Part shown: one piece after another, positions 17,842-27,580 of the stretch
Layout of the letters: the number at the start of each line of letters is the position of its first letter
How positions within the stretch are numbered: the first letter of the stretch is position 1
Assembly (NCBI RefSeq): GCF_000332235.1
Contig: NZ_CM001775.1
Coordinates: 2,386,230 to 2,450,229 of the forward strand
Direction of reading: 5' to 3'
Length of the DNA stretch: 64,000 nt
Source: Geminocystis herdmanii PCC 6308
GTDB lineage: Bacteria > Cyanobacteriota > Cyanobacteriia > Cyanobacteriales > Cyanobacteriaceae
Position numbers and translations under genes: made by a program
Notes under the pieces: generated by a model
Databases searched by the model: none
Told to the model about the DNA's origin: nothing
The model's input: the letters and a program-made list of their open reading frames with translations, nothing else

Positions 17842-18754
17842 AGAGATTTTTTTTAAAACAGGCAAAACCTGCACGATGTAACAGTGAATGACGATAAACT
17901 AATTCGTTTAAGTTACGGCTATAACCACCGCCAATAACGGCGGCGATGGGATAACCATAGGCTAAACAAGTACTAATAACCTGCATTTCTCGGCGATATA
18001 TTCCTGTATCCGTTAAACATAATTTTCCTAGTCGATCGCCTACATGGGTATCTACACCAGCATCATATAAAACAATATCAGGTTTCACTTGGGTAAGTAA
18101 ATCGGGAAGATAACTAGCCAAAATTTGTAGATAACCGTCATCATCTAAGCCGATGGGTAAGGCGACATCGACATCGCTGTTTTGTTTACGATAGGGAAAG
18201 TTGGCTTCACAGTGCATGGAAAAAGTGAAAACTCGATCGTCCTGTGCGAAAATAAAGGCTGTACCATCTCCTTGATGTACGTCTAAATCCACTATCAAAA
18301 TTTTTTTCACTAATCTTTCTTGTAATAAATAACGAGATGCGATGGCTAAATCATTAAAAATACAAAAACCTGAACCATAATCAGGAAAAGCGTGATGAGT
18401 GCCTCCTGCGGTGTTAAAACATATCCCCTGCTGTAAAGCTAATTTTACGGTTAATAGTGTGCCTCCTACGGCGGTACAGGTGCGTTTTATTAAGCCTTCA
18501 CTCCAAGGCAAACCGATTCTTCTTTGTTTTTTAGGTTCTAATGTACCATTGCAAAAGTTTTCGACATAATCCCTAGTGTGAACTAATTGTAAAATATCAT
18601 TACTGGCAATCTCAGGGGTATAGGTAGATTGAGGAGTGATTATGCCGTCTTTGAGTAACAATTCATGTAATAGTTTAAACTTTGGCATGGGAAAACGATG
18701 TTCTTCGGGCAAGGGAGTGACATAATTAGGATGATAGACAACGGGTAAACTCAT
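17840..18754 (-). CDS. Histone deacetylase family protein (deacetylase fold)
   Basis: A 304-residue zinc amidohydrolase of the arginase/deacetylase fold. The active-site histidine pair is in AGGTHHAFPDYG, the metal ligands in ILIVDLDVHQGDGTAF and YDAGVDTHVGDRLG, and the C-terminal GGGY is present. Bacterial members act on acetylated polyamines, acetoin-related substrates or proteins; none can be chosen from the sequence. It is a common lone gene in cyanobacteria. It is transcribed divergently from the glycosyltransferase gene. Confidence 0.9.
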   Translation of the reverse strand: MSLPVVYHPNYVTPLPEEHRFPMPKFKLLHELLLKDGIITPQSTYTPEIASNDILQLVHTRDYVENFCNGTLEPKKQRRIGLPWSEGLIKRTCTAVGGTLLTVKLALQQGICFNTAGGTHHAFPDYGSGFCIFNDLAIASRYLLQERLVKKILIVDLDVHQGDGTAFIFAQDDRVFTFSMHCEANFPYRKQNSDVDVALPIGLDDDGYLQILASYLPDLLTQVKPDIVLYDAGVDTHVGDRLGKLCLTDTGIYRREMQVISTCLAYGYPIAAVIGGGYSRNLNELVYRHSLLHRAGFACFKKNL

Positions 18755-18910
18755 GGATAAAAATGAGAGGGCAAAATTTTTTTATGATTAACTATCTATA
18801 CCAATCCTAAATGATTCGTGAGAATTTTTGCCCCCTAACCCCCAATTCAGGGGATGTTACCTCACTATTTTCTTACAACTGATATAGGAATACTATATTA
18901 TCTATTAACT

Positions 18911-20041
18911 ATGAAAAATTATCCTAAATTTATTTCTTTAATACCTAATTTAATGGGGGGAGAAGGTCATATTATTCCTTATCATATTTCTATTAATAAA
19001 GCTACAAAAATTTTAAATTGGTCTCATGAGGTTATCTATTCTCCTGAAGCTAATTTACCTATCTTACCAGAAAATTGGTATGGAGTTTTAAGGGGAAATC
19101 AGTTAGAAAATGAGGCTAGTTTTTTTTATAAGTTACAACAAATTATTATTTTTGCTCGATCGATCTTAAACTATTTAAACAGTAAATTATCTCAAAATAA
19201 CTCCTCTCGATCGAACATTATTTTTATTGAAAGATTTATTCATTTGCAGTTATTTGCTCTTTGGTTAGCGGTGTTATTTTTACCTAAAGATAACTTATAT
19301 ATTTGGGTTTTATATCGACATAATTTTCATCAACATAAAACAAAGTTTTTCTATAAATTACTCAATAAACTATTAAAAAAAACTGTAAAATCTGGGCATT
19401 TTGCTTTGTTTAGTGATAGTGAATTATTAGCTAATTCCATGACTAAATATTTTGACGAACCTTTTACAGTCATGCCGATTCCTCATACAGATTTTGTGAC
19501 AAAATCTCCTAATAAAAATGATCATATCATTTGTTGGTGGGCAGGTCCTCCTAGGGAAGAAAAAGGCTGGAATATTATTAAACAATTAGCTGAATGTGTC
19601 ACTCCTTTAGGGGATAATTTTATTTTGGTTGCGTCTAAAAGTGCTGATTTAAACATGGTTAATCAGGGGGTAAAGGTAATTTTTACAGAAGATAATTTAC
19701 CCCGTGAAGATTATGAATATTGGTTAACAAAAACTGATATTATGTTAATTCCTTATGATTCGATCGCTTATGAAGAAAGAACATCAGGAGTTTTTACTGA
19801 AGCAATTATTGCGGGAAATATTCCCCTAACAACTAAAGATACATGGATGGCAAAAGAATTATTAAAATTTGGCTTAGATGAATTAATTATTAATTGGGAT
19901 AATCCTCAACAAGTATGGGAAAAAATTAAGTATATTATTAATTGTGAGGAAACGAAAAAAAAATTAAAAATTATGCAAAAAGCCTATACTGATTTTCATA
20001 ATTTGGATAGTTTTGCTCATCAGTTTAAGAAGTTGTTTTAA
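18911..20041 (+). CDS. Putative GT-B type glycosyltransferase
   Basis: A 376-residue protein from the ATG used here. An upstream in-frame ATG (18854) would add 19 residues encoded by repeat-derived DNA, so the inner start is preferred. The C-terminal half looks like a GT4-type donor-binding domain: IICWWAGPPREEKGW at the domain start, a middle DNLPREDYEYWLTKTDIMLIPYD stretch, and TSGVFTEAIIAGNIPL where GT4 enzymes carry the EX7E-like region. No sugar specificity can be given. It is AT-rich and Asn/Lys-rich and stands alone, with a terminator just behind it. Confidence in the family is moderate. Confidence 0.65.
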   Translation: MKNYPKFISLIPNLMGGEGHIIPYHISINKATKILNWSHEVIYSPEANLPILPENWYGVLRGNQLENEASFFYKLQQIIIFARSILNYLNSKLSQNNSSRSNIIFIERFIHLQLFALWLAVLFLPKDNLYIWVLYRHNFHQHKTKFFYKLLNKLLKKTVKSGHFALFSDSELLANSMTKYFDEPFTVMPIPHTDFVTKSPNKNDHIICWWAGPPREEKGWNIIKQLAECVTPLGDNFILVASKSADLNMVNQGVKVIFTEDNLPREDYEYWLTKTDIMLIPYDSIAYEERTSGVFTEAIIAGNIPLTTKDTWMAKELLKFGLDELIINWDNPQQVWEKIKYIINCEETKKKLKIMQKAYTDFHNLDSFAHQFKKLF

Positions 20042-20052
20042 AAGTTTCTGAA

Positions 20053-20088
20053 TCTCCCTAAATCCACCTTTTTCAAGGGAGACTTTTT
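20053..20088 (+). terminator. Rho-independent terminator of the glycosyltransferase gene
   Basis: TCTCCCT (20053-20059) pairs with AGGGAGA (20076-20082) around a 16-base loop, followed by CTTTTT. It starts 12 bases after the stop codon. The hairpin resembles a dispersed repeat common in cyanobacteria, so it may be a repeat that serves as terminator. Confidence 0.55.
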
Positions 20089-20296
20089 ATAATCTTTCGC
20101 CCTCAGGGGAGGAGAGACTTTTTATAATATTTTTAATAATTGATTAATTAAAAACCCTAGGCACTATTCACTCTCAATTCTCCATTCTCCATTCTCAATT
20201 CTCCATTCTCCATTCTCCATTCTCCATTCTTTCTTGTTGTCAATTTTCCTAAAATCATGAATAATTATGGATAAATCTATTAAAAAATGATCAAAT

Positions 20297-20695
20297 ATGA
20301 GCTTAGAATATCCTGATGATTTAAGATACCTTGATTCTCATGAGTATGTTCGTTTAGACGGTGAAATCGCTACGGTGGGCATTACTGCTTTTGCTATTGA
20401 GGAATTAGGAGATATTGTTTTTTTGGAGTTACCAGAATTGGGAGATGCCATTGGTGTTGAGGATAATATTGGTACTGTAGAATCGGTTAAGGCGGTGTCG
20501 GAAATTTATTCTCCTGTATCGGGTACAGTAATCGATCGTAATGAAATGTTAATTGAATCTCCAGAATCGATCGTAGATGATCCCTATGGGGAGGGTTGGT
20601 TTATAAAGGTTAGACTAGATAATCCTGATGATGACTTAGAAGATACTTTATCGGCGGATGAGTATAAATCCTTAGTTGAACCTGAAGAAGACTAA
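20297..20695 (+). CDS. gcvH: Glycine cleavage system H protein
   Basis: The lipoyl carrier of the glycine cleavage complex, which shuttles the aminomethyl group between the P and T proteins. The lipoylated lysine is in [19 protein letters not shown], at about residue 64. The rest is the expected [22 protein letters not shown] start and the acidic C-terminus. The length of 132 residues is typical. gcvT and gcvP are not nearby, as in most cyanobacteria. The upstream gap has ATTCTCC-type repeats and no glycine riboswitch was seen. Confidence 0.96.
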   Translation: MSLEYPDDLRYLDSHEYVRLDGEIATVGITAFAIEELGDIVFLELPELGDAIGVEDNIGTVESVKAVSEIYSPVSGTVIDRNEMLIESPESIVDDPYGEGWFIKVRLDNPDDDLEDTLSADEYKSLVEPEED

Positions 20696-20710
20696 AAACA
20701 GAAAACCTTT

Positions 20711-20738
20711 GTAGAGACGTAAAATTTTATGTCTCTAT
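20711..20738. repeat. Dispersed inverted repeat (GTAGAGACGTAAAA family)
   Basis: Arms GTAGAGACGTAAAA and TTTTATGTCTCTAT pair at 12 of 14 positions with no loop. A related copy lies at 48693-48720. This element supplies an ATG (20729) in frame with the HicB gene, which is why that upstream start was not chosen. Confidence 0.7.
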
Positions 20739-20782
20739 CGACAATTCGATCGACTCAAAGATATAATACAACTGTTAAAAAG

Positions 20783-20986
20783 ATGAAAATTAAAGCAATA
20801 ATTCATACTGCCGAAGAGGGTGGATATTGGGCAGAAGTACCAATTCTTCAAGGATGCTATACCCAAGGAGAAACCATTGAAGAAGTTTTAGAAAATCTTC
20901 AAGAAGTAATAAGTTTGTATGCAGAAGATGAACCAGAAAATCTTAATCCTTATTTAAAAAATTATTCGATCGTCTCAAAGGTATAA
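20783..20986 (+). CDS. HicB-family antitoxin-like protein (orphan)
   Basis: A 67-residue single HicB-type partial RNase H fold: MKIKAIIHTAEEGGYWAEVP, LQGCYTQGETIEEVLENLQEVI and an acidic tail. HicB proteins neutralise HicA mRNA interferases, but no HicA gene is next to it. The start is the ATG that opens the canonical strand; an upstream ATG at 20729 falls inside a dispersed repeat. A 40-base sequence around this start is repeated in diverged form just after the stop (20971-21014), suggesting a past tandem duplication. Confidence 0.75.
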   Translation: MKIKAIIHTAEEGGYWAEVPILQGCYTQGETIEEVLENLQEVISLYAEDEPENLNPYLKNYSIVSKV

Positions 20987-21024
20987 AATAACTGATAAGA
21001 AGATGAAAAATAAAGAGATTTTTA

Positions 21025-21615
21025 CTAATATTTTCTATCCTCATCAATAAAATTACACTGATTATCCAGAGCTTGAGTTAACAATTTCATATACTCTCTA
21101 TTGTCGATGATATAAGAACCAAATCTTTCTAAATGGGGATTTTGCATTTGAGCATCAAATAATACAAAGTTGTTCGATCGAAGATGTTCTACTAATTTAA
21201 CCATCGCCACCTTAGAAGCATTAGGAATATTAAAAAACATCGATTCCCCAATAAATGCTCCTCTAATCACAATACCTAAGATACCTCCTGCTAATTTATC
21301 ATCTTGCCATGTTTCAAAACTATAAGCCCACCCCGCTTGATTCAATTGTAGATAAATGTCGATTAATTCCGATGAAATCCAAGTGGTATCTCGATGGGCG
21401 CAACCCTGACAAACTCCTAAAAAATCTCGATTGATTGCTACAGAAAAAGTATTTTTATTTAATACCCGTTGTAGAGATTTAGGGTAACGAAATCGATCGT
21501 CCAGAGGAATTAAAGTTCTTTGGTTACTAGAATACCATCCCAACTGCTGATAATCGTCAGCCATTAAAAAATTACCGTGGGCATAACCTTGAATAATAGA
21601 CGGAATATCTATCAT
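21025..21615 (-). CDS. aat: Leucyl/phenylalanyl-tRNA--protein transferase
   Basis: This enzyme adds Leu or Phe from tRNA to proteins with N-terminal Arg or Lys, marking them for ClpS-ClpAP degradation (N-degron pathway). Family landmarks are IIQGYAHGNFLMAD, the PLDDRFRYPKSL segment, FSVAINRDFLGVCQGCA, GWAYSFETWQDDKLAGGILG and GAFIGESMFF. The start chosen (MIDIPSII) gives 196 residues and places the conserved IIQGY close to the N-terminus as in relatives; an ATG ten codons upstream (21645) is also possible. Confidence 0.93.
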   Translation of the reverse strand: MIDIPSIIQGYAHGNFLMADDYQQLGWYSSNQRTLIPLDDRFRYPKSLQRVLNKNTFSVAINRDFLGVCQGCAHRDTTWISSELIDIYLQLNQAGWAYSFETWQDDKLAGGILGIVIRGAFIGESMFFNIPNASKVAMVKLVEHLRSNNFVLFDAQMQNPHLERFGSYIIDNREYMKLLTQALDNQCNFIDEDRKY

Positions 21616-21673
21616 AAATAATGGACTAAATATATATAATTTCAAATAAAGGAAACCTATATAATATTAAATC

Positions 21674-21991
21674 ATGTCTCAACCCATTCCTCCTATTGTC
21701 TTACCCCCAATACAAAATCCAGAATTAGAACGACAGTGGTTAGAATCCGCTTTACGCCAATGGTTGAATGAAGAATTTATCCCCGAAATAATCAACGATA
21801 CGATCGCCTTCCGTGCCTCTCAAATTTTTATTCGTCAAAGACTGGAGGGAGAAAATGATCTTGGTTGTCTGGTGATTGCGATCGTAACTGAAATGCAGTC
21901 TTTTGATTTTCAGAAAAGTTTTTATAGTGAGTTTGCCATCGCCAATGCTGTTAGTGATTTAATTCTCAACAGTGGTATTAATCTCGTCTGA
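21674..21991 (+). CDS. Conserved cyanobacterial hypothetical protein
   Basis: A 105-residue protein with a Pro-rich N-terminus (PIPPIVLPPIQNPELERQ) and a mostly helical remainder containing WLNEEFIPEIINDTIAFRASQIFIRQRLEGEND. I believe short proteins like this are conserved in cyanobacteria, but I cannot name a domain. There is no signal peptide or membrane segment. It starts 28 bases from the divergent aat gene when that gene is read from its upstream ATG, so the two probably share a control region. Confidence 0.65.
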   Translation: MSQPIPPIVLPPIQNPELERQWLESALRQWLNEEFIPEIINDTIAFRASQIFIRQRLEGENDLGCLVIAIVTEMQSFDFQKSFYSEFAIANAVSDLILNSGINLV

Positions 21992-22488
21992 GTGTTAGGG
22001 TGTTCAGGTGTTAGGGTATTAGGGGTATTAGGGTGTTAGGGTGTTGGGGAGATTTTAAGTTTTTTCTGTTATGGATTCGGGGATAGTTTCCCCGTTGGCT
22101 TCCATATCTAAGTACTCATGCAAAATAGATTGTGAATTTTAAAATTAATTAAAATAACTTACATCTTTGTTGCCTCTTGCCTTTTGCCTTTTGCCTTTCA
22201 TAAAGTAAACATACAATTAATTTTGCCTACTCACTTACGATACTTGTTTTACTTGATAAAATTTTCCATTTTCCATTCTCAATTCTCAATTCTCCATTCT
22301 CCATTAAATCGTAACAAAAGATACTAGACGCATTTTCCCTTATCTTTATTCTAAGAACATCAAATTTATCTCTAAATAAACATTTTTTTCTCAAATAATG
22401 AGTAGAATTATTTATAAGGTGGCGAGAACAAAAAAAGTCAGAAATAATATAGATGAGACTATTGTAGTTATTCACCAATGGGGTATTT
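21992..22488. other. Intergenic region made largely of simple repeats
   Basis: These 497 bases precede the large GGDEF/EAL gene. Left to right they hold GTTAGGGT-type octamers (about 21993-22051), a six-base-pair hairpin CGGGGA/TCCCCG (22078-22094), a TTGCCTT array (about 22165-22199) and CCATTCTC/CAATTCTC repeats (22262-22306). A leftward frame of 83 codons crosses the region, but it is repeat-encoded and not credible as a gene. Confidence 0.6.
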
Positions 22489-25400
22489 ATGAACTGGATG
22501 TTAAGTAGTCGAAAATTAAATAGTTATCATAAGTCTCTTAATTACCTCGATCGATGTATATATTTATGTGGTGATCTGGATTCAGCATCCATTGATTTAG
22601 ATACTATTAATATTCCCATTGCCTTAGTGAAAACGGATACCCATAAATTAATTTATAGTAATACCAGTTTTCAACAAATCTTTAGTAGTTACCACCATAA
22701 CCTAGAAGATAATCCCCTCGAAAATTATATCAAGCCTTATACCGTTGAACAAATTTTTGCCTTAGCCACAGAAAATCCTTACTTATTGATTCCTCAAAAT
22801 TCCACCATCGAAAATAGGCAATTTAACGATTTATATAGTTTATCTCTCAATATTGTGACGTGGAAAGGAGAAAAAGTGATCATCGCTATATTTCATCCTA
22901 TTACCCATAAATCGATCGTCGATTTAACCGCAGAATTATCTCATTTATCTTCTTTACTTAACAACCTTCCTTCCGTAGTTTATCGTTGTCGTCTTGATGA
23001 AAGATGGACTTGTGAGTATATTAGTCAAAATTGCTGGGATTTGACGGGGTATGAATCCATCGATTTTATCAAGAATAATAAGATTAGTTTTCAAGATTTA
23101 ATTTATCCGTGCGATCGAGCATTTGTAACTCAAGAAGTTAATACAGCTTTAGCATCTCATACCATGTACCAATTAGAATATAGAATAGTCCATAAATCTG
23201 GTGGTGTCAAGTGGGTATGGGAACAAGGGCAGGGAATATACTCTCCTACAGGCGAAATCTTATTTTTAGAAGGATTAATAATAGATATTACCGAGAAAAG
23301 AAAAATCGAACAAGAAAAATCTTTATTACTCAATATCACCCAAGCCGTTACCACTTCTGTGGATTTTGAAACTGCCCTACTTTATACCCTACAAAAAGTA
23401 TGTCAAGAAACAGACTGGGATTTTGGGGAAGCATGGTTGCCTGATAGTGAAGGGGAATTTTTTTATTATTCTACCTCATGGTTTGCTCCTGAAAAAAATG
23501 AACAAGTGTGCCATGATTGCGATCAATCGAGTGATAAAATTTCTTTAGCAGATTTTACCAAAGAAAGTTATAATTTTTTCTTTCAATCTTCCGTCGGTTT
23601 ACCCGGTAATATTTGGAAAGAAAAACAAGCTATATGGGTAAAAGATATAACCCAAGAAGATTGGTTTTTACGGCGAGAATTAGCTAAAAAATGTGGCTTA
23701 AAAACAGCTTTTGGAGTGCCGGTTTTAGCAGGAGAAGAAGTAGTTGCTATTTTAATCTTTTTCTGTCGTCAATGTCTCAGCATCGATGAAAATTTACTCC
23801 AAGTAGTGGAAACCATTGCTTCTCAATTAGGTACAGTATTTAAACATAAACAAATAGAATTAGAGTTATATCAAAGTCAACGCCAATTAGCTACTATTGT
23901 TGACTCCACTTCAGGAATGTTTTTTAGAATTGCTTGTGATGAGCATTGGGCAAAAGATTATATTAGCCAAGGATGCGAAAAATTGACAGGTTATGCCGTG
24001 TCAGAATTATTAGTTAAAGGAAAAATTGACTTAGCAAAATTTACTCATCCCCTCGATTTACAGCAGGTGTTAATTGTTATTAAAACTAACCTTGAAAAAC
24101 GCCAAAACTATACCATTGAATATCGTATTTTTACCAAAAATAACCAAGAAAAATGGGTGTGGGAAAAAGGAAAAGGTATTTTTAATCGAGAAGGTAAATT
24201 ATTAGGTATCGAAGGTTGGATTACAGACATCAGCGATCGAAAACACATGGAAGAAGCCTTAAATAAAGCTGAAAATCGTTATCGTCATTTTTTTGAGAAT
24301 GCCATAGAAGGAATTTTTCAAAGCACTGCCGATGGTTATTATCTTAACGCTAATAATGCCTTAGCTAAAATTTATGGCTATGATACTCCCTTACAACTGA
24401 TGCAAAATTTGAATGATATTGACAATTGCTTATATGTGCAACCTGACAGGAGAAAGGAATTTAAACAAATATTAGAGCAACAGGAAGCTATTACTAACTT
24501 TGAATCTCAAGTTTATCGTCGAGATGGTACGATTATTTGGATTTCCGAAAATGCCCGTGCCGTCAGAAATAGTCATGGAGATTTACTCTATTATGAAGGT
24601 ACGGTGGAAGATGTGACTAAATATCGTGAAACCCAAGAAAAATTACACCATCAAGCCTTTTACGACAATCTGACTCAATTACCTAATCGCACTCTTTTCT
24701 TACAACATCTTAGTAACAGTATTCATAAATTGAGAGAATTTTCTGATGCTGGGTATCAGTTTAGCGTTTTATTCCTTGATTGCGATCGATTTAAAGCCGT
24801 CAATGATAGTTTAGGGCATGGAGTAGGAGACTTATTATTGGTTGCCATCGGAGAAAGATTACAAACTTGTCTAGGAGAAAAAGACATTGTTGCTAGACTT
24901 GGGGGAGATGAATTTACTATTTTGTGTGATGAAATCACCGATATTAAAGATGTGGTGAAATTAGCAGAAACCATCTACTCCGCCTTTAAACCTCCTTTTA
25001 TGGTTAATCAACATCAATTATACTGCGGGGTAAGTATGGGTATATTTTTTAGTAGTAGCGTTGATATTGAAGAATATAACTATTTAAGCCCTGCCCAAGT
25101 CTTACAATATGCTGATACTGCCTTATACAAAGCAAAATCTCAAAAACGGGGTTATTATCAAGTATTTCAAGGGCAAATGCAAAATGAAGCCTTAGAAGAA
25201 TTGGAATTAGAAAATGAAATTAGACAAGGTTTAATTGAAGAAGAATTTTGTCTTTATTATCAACCAATAATGGAGATTTATAGCGGAAAAATTAAAGGAT
25301 TTGAGAGTTTAATTCGTTGGAATCATCCCCAAAAAGGATTAATGACTCCTAATCAATTTATTGATTTAGCCGAGCAAACGGGCTTAATTATTCCTATGGG

Positions 25401-25992
25401 TTTTAGTATCTTAAAACAAGCCTGTCATCAGTTAACAAAATGGCATAATCAACTCTCAACATATAATCCCCATCATCAAGATTTACCGATTCTTAGTGTT
25501 AATTTATCCTGTCAAGAATTTAATACGGAAAACTTTTTAACTATCATTGATGAAATCATCGAAGAAACGGGGATAAATCCGAACTATATTAAGTTAGAAA
25601 TTACTGAAAGTTGTTGTATTTTTCAAGAAGAATTTACTGTGGATATTTTACAACAAATAATCGATCGAAAAATGCAATTATGGATAGATGATTTTGGTAC
25701 AGGATATTCTAGTTTAAGCTATTTACATAAATTACCTATTCACGGTTTAAAGCTCGATCGATATTTTACCGCTAATCTCGAAGAAAATCCCAATAAAGTA
25801 AAAATAGTCAAAGCCATTTTATCCTTAGCACAAGACTTAGGCTTAGAAGTCGTAGCCGAAGGAATTGAAACCAAAGAACAACTGATCATCTTAGAAGAAA
25901 TAGGCTGTAAACTAGGACAAGGTTACTTATTTTCTCGCCCTTTATGCCCAGAAAATGCCTTTGATTTTTTCCACTATCCCCGTTGTATGTAA
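22489..25992 (+). CDS. PAS/GAF sensor diguanylate cyclase/phosphodiesterase
   Basis: An 1167-residue cytoplasmic signalling protein. Approximate order: a divergent PAS (45-145), PAS with PAC (157-275, ISQNCWDLTGY), GAF (280-445), PAS (464-588, ISQGCEKLTGY), PAS (598-720), GGDEF (725-895) and EAL (910-1165). The cyclase motif RLGGDEF is intact. The phosphodiesterase motif reads ESL in place of EAL, but the metal-binding Glu and later DDFGTGYSSLSYL and GLKLDRYF are kept. It could make or degrade c-di-GMP; which dominates is unknown. The GAF domain lacks the bilin-binding signature, so it may not be a phytochrome. No membrane segments are seen. Confidence 0.93.
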   Translation: MNWMLSSRKLNSYHKSLNYLDRCIYLCGDLDSASIDLDTINIPIALVKTDTHKLIYSNTSFQQIFSSYHHNLEDNPLENYIKPYTVEQIFALATENPYLLIPQNSTIENRQFNDLYSLSLNIVTWKGEKVIIAIFHPITHKSIVDLTAELSHLSSLLNNLPSVVYRCRLDERWTCEYISQNCWDLTGYESIDFIKNNKISFQDLIYPCDRAFVTQEVNTALASHTMYQLEYRIVHKSGGVKWVWEQGQGIYSPTGEILFLEGLIIDITEKRKIEQEKSLLLNITQAVTTSVDFETALLYTLQKVCQETDWDFGEAWLPDSEGEFFYYSTSWFAPEKNEQVCHDCDQSSDKISLADFTKESYNFFFQSSVGLPGNIWKEKQAIWVKDITQEDWFLRRELAKKCGLKTAFGVPVLAGEEVVAILIFFCRQCLSIDENLLQVVETIASQLGTVFKHKQIELELYQSQRQLATIVDSTSGMFFRIACDEHWAKDYISQGCEKLTGYAVSELLVKGKIDLAKFTHPLDLQQVLIVIKTNLEKRQNYTIEYRIFTKNNQEKWVWEKGKGIFNREGKLLGIEGWITDISDRKHMEEALNKAENRYRHFFENAIEGIFQSTADGYYLNANNALAKIYGYDTPLQLMQNLNDIDNCLYVQPDRRKEFKQILEQQEAITNFESQVYRRDGTIIWISENARAVRNSHGDLLYYEGTVEDVTKYRETQEKLHHQAFYDNLTQLPNRTLFLQHLSNSIHKLREFSDAGYQFSVLFLDCDRFKAVNDSLGHGVGDLLLVAIGERLQTCLGEKDIVARLGGDEFTILCDEITDIKDVVKLAETIYSAFKPPFMVNQHQLYCGVSMGIFFSSSVDIEEYNYLSPAQVLQYADTALYKAKSQKRGYYQVFQGQMQNEALEELELENEIRQGLIEEEFCLYYQPIMEIYSGKIKGFESLIRWNHPQKGLMTPNQFIDLAEQTGLIIPMGFSILKQACHQLTKWHNQLSTYNPHHQDLPILSVNLSCQEFNTENFLTIIDEIIEETGINPNYIKLEITESCCIFQEEFTVDILQQIIDRKMQLWIDDFGTGYSSLSYLHKLPIHGLKLDRYFTANLEENPNKVKIVKAILSLAQDLGLEVVAEGIETKEQLIILEEIGCKLGQGYLFSRPLCPENAFDFFHYPRCM

Positions 25993-26240
25993 GGAATAGG
26001 GAATTGGGGAATTGGGGAGTTGGGGAGTTGGGGAGTTAGGGAATTGGGGAGTTGGGGAGTTGGGGAATTGGGGAGTTGGGGAGTTGGGGAGTTGGGGAGT
26101 TAGGGAATTGGGGAGTTGGGGAGTTGGGGAGTTGGGGAATTTGGGAATTGGGGAGTTAATAATTGTTAATTCTTAATTGTTAATTCTTAATTGTTAATTC
26201 TCAATTCTTAATTCTCAATTCTTAATTCTTAATTCTTCCT
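25991..26240. repeat. Tandem octamer (GAGTTGGG/GAATTGGG) followed by AATTCTT heptamers
   Basis: About nineteen copies of an octamer with two main variants run from just after the EAL gene stop to about 26152. A heptamer array of AATTGTT/AATTCTT/AATTCTC units then runs to 26240. The last heptamers extend into the 3' end of recF, encoding its last residues and stop codon. Confidence 0.9.
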
Positions 26241-27358
26241 TTGTCGATTTTAATAATTTGGGATTCTTTTAATAATTTATCGTCAAAATAATTTAAGTGA
26301 GTCGTGGTAATAAAAGTTTGAAAACGATTTCCCAATGAATCTAATAATTGGTGTTGTCGTTTTAAGTCTAATTCTGCCATTACATCATCTAATAATAACA
26401 ACGGAGGTTCGCCAATTACTTCCTCTATTAGTTGCAATTCTGCTAATTTAAGAGCTAGTACCAATGTTCTTTGTTGTCCTTGAGAGCCATAATTTCTAGC
26501 GGTAGAATCGTTGATGATAAAATCAATTTCGTCTCGATGAGGTCCTACTAATGTAGTTGCGATCGAAATTTCTGAGTTACGCTTATCTTCAATTTGTAGC
26601 TTAATATTGTGGTGTATTTCCTCAATATCATCTTTTTTATAGGCAATATTAGGGAGATAAATAATGTCTAATTTTTCAGTTTTATCACTTATTTGAGTAT
26701 GCCAAAATTTAGCAAAAGGTTCTAATTTTTGTAAAACTCTCCCCCTTCTTCTCATGACTCGACAACCATTTTCGATTAATTTATCATCCCATAATTTTAA
26801 CTCTAATTCTTGGGAAGGAGATAATTCATAATAGCTATTAATGCCTAATTTTTTAAAGTTTTTTAAGAGAGCATTTCTTTGTTTTAAGACTAAGTTATAT
26901 TGTTTAATAATATAAGAATAAACTGGTTCTAATTGAATTAAAAGATTATCAACCCAAATCCTTCTATATTCGGGTGAACCTCTGACTAAATCTATATCTA
27001 AACTAGAAAAAAGTACCATATTAACTACTCCTAAAAAGTCTAAATTTTTACTAACTTTTTCATGGTTAACTGTTAGTTCTCTTTTGCCTTTAAAGGGCAA
27101 CATAATGCCTAAGTTATAATCAGTAAATTTACGACTAATATTTGCTATAATTTTACTATAAATTCGATCTTTATACACTAAGTCTTGATCTCTACTGGTA
27201 CGATGACTTTTTAAGGTTGATAAGAGTTCGATCGATTCTAATAAATTTGATTTTCCTTGGGCATTATCTCCTAATATAATAATTTTATTACTATTAAAAA
27301 TAACTTCTTCTTCAATATAATTACGAAAATAACTTAGTTTAAGACTATTTAAAAACAT
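26222..27358 (-). CDS. recF: DNA replication/repair protein RecF
   Basis: An SMC-like ATPase that helps load RecA at gapped DNA with RecO and RecR. The N-terminal FLNSLKLSYFRNYIEEE is the family start. Walker A is ILGDNAQGKSNLLESIELL. The signature motif lies in NYGSQGQQRTLVLALKLAEL, and Walker B is PLLLLDDVMAELD. It has 378 residues, which is normal. The final residues RIKN and the stop codon are encoded by the tandem heptamer repeat that follows the gene. recO is also in this window at 49882. Confidence 0.95.
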   Translation of the reverse strand: MFLNSLKLSYFRNYIEEEVIFNSNKIIILGDNAQGKSNLLESIELLSTLKSHRTSRDQDLVYKDRIYSKIIANISRKFTDYNLGIMLPFKGKRELTVNHEKVSKNLDFLGVVNMVLFSSLDIDLVRGSPEYRRIWVDNLLIQLEPVYSYIIKQYNLVLKQRNALLKNFKKLGINSYYELSPSQELELKLWDDKLIENGCRVMRRRGRVLQKLEPFAKFWHTQISDKTEKLDIIYLPNIAYKKDDIEEIHHNIKLQIEDKRNSEISIATTLVGPHRDEIDFIINDSTARNYGSQGQQRTLVLALKLAELQLIEEVIGEPPLLLLDDVMAELDLKRQHQLLDSLGNRFQTFITTTHLNYFDDKLLKESQIIKIDKGRIKN

Positions 27359-27580
27359 GAATAAAATTTAAAGAAAAATAGTTGAATAATTATTTGCTAT
27401 AGCAATCAGGAATCATTTGTGAGAAATAAATTATTAGAAAAAATATCGAAGATACGACTAATCTTGCCTTTTGCCTTTTGCCTCTTGCCTTTGATGATAA
27501 GATAATTTTCACAACTCATAACTGACTGCTATATGACTGATTTTTGTACAAATAATTTAATATTATGATCTAGTTTGACC

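Noticed and set aside
20042-20296. Glycine riboswitch before gcvH
   Set aside because: The gap holds a terminator and ATTCTCC repeats and none of the conserved glycine-riboswitch elements.
22227-22478. 83-codon leftward frame upstream of the GGDEF/EAL gene
   Set aside because: Its C-terminal part (MENGELRIENGKW) is plain translation of ATGGAGAATGG-type repeats and the rest has no recognisable domain.
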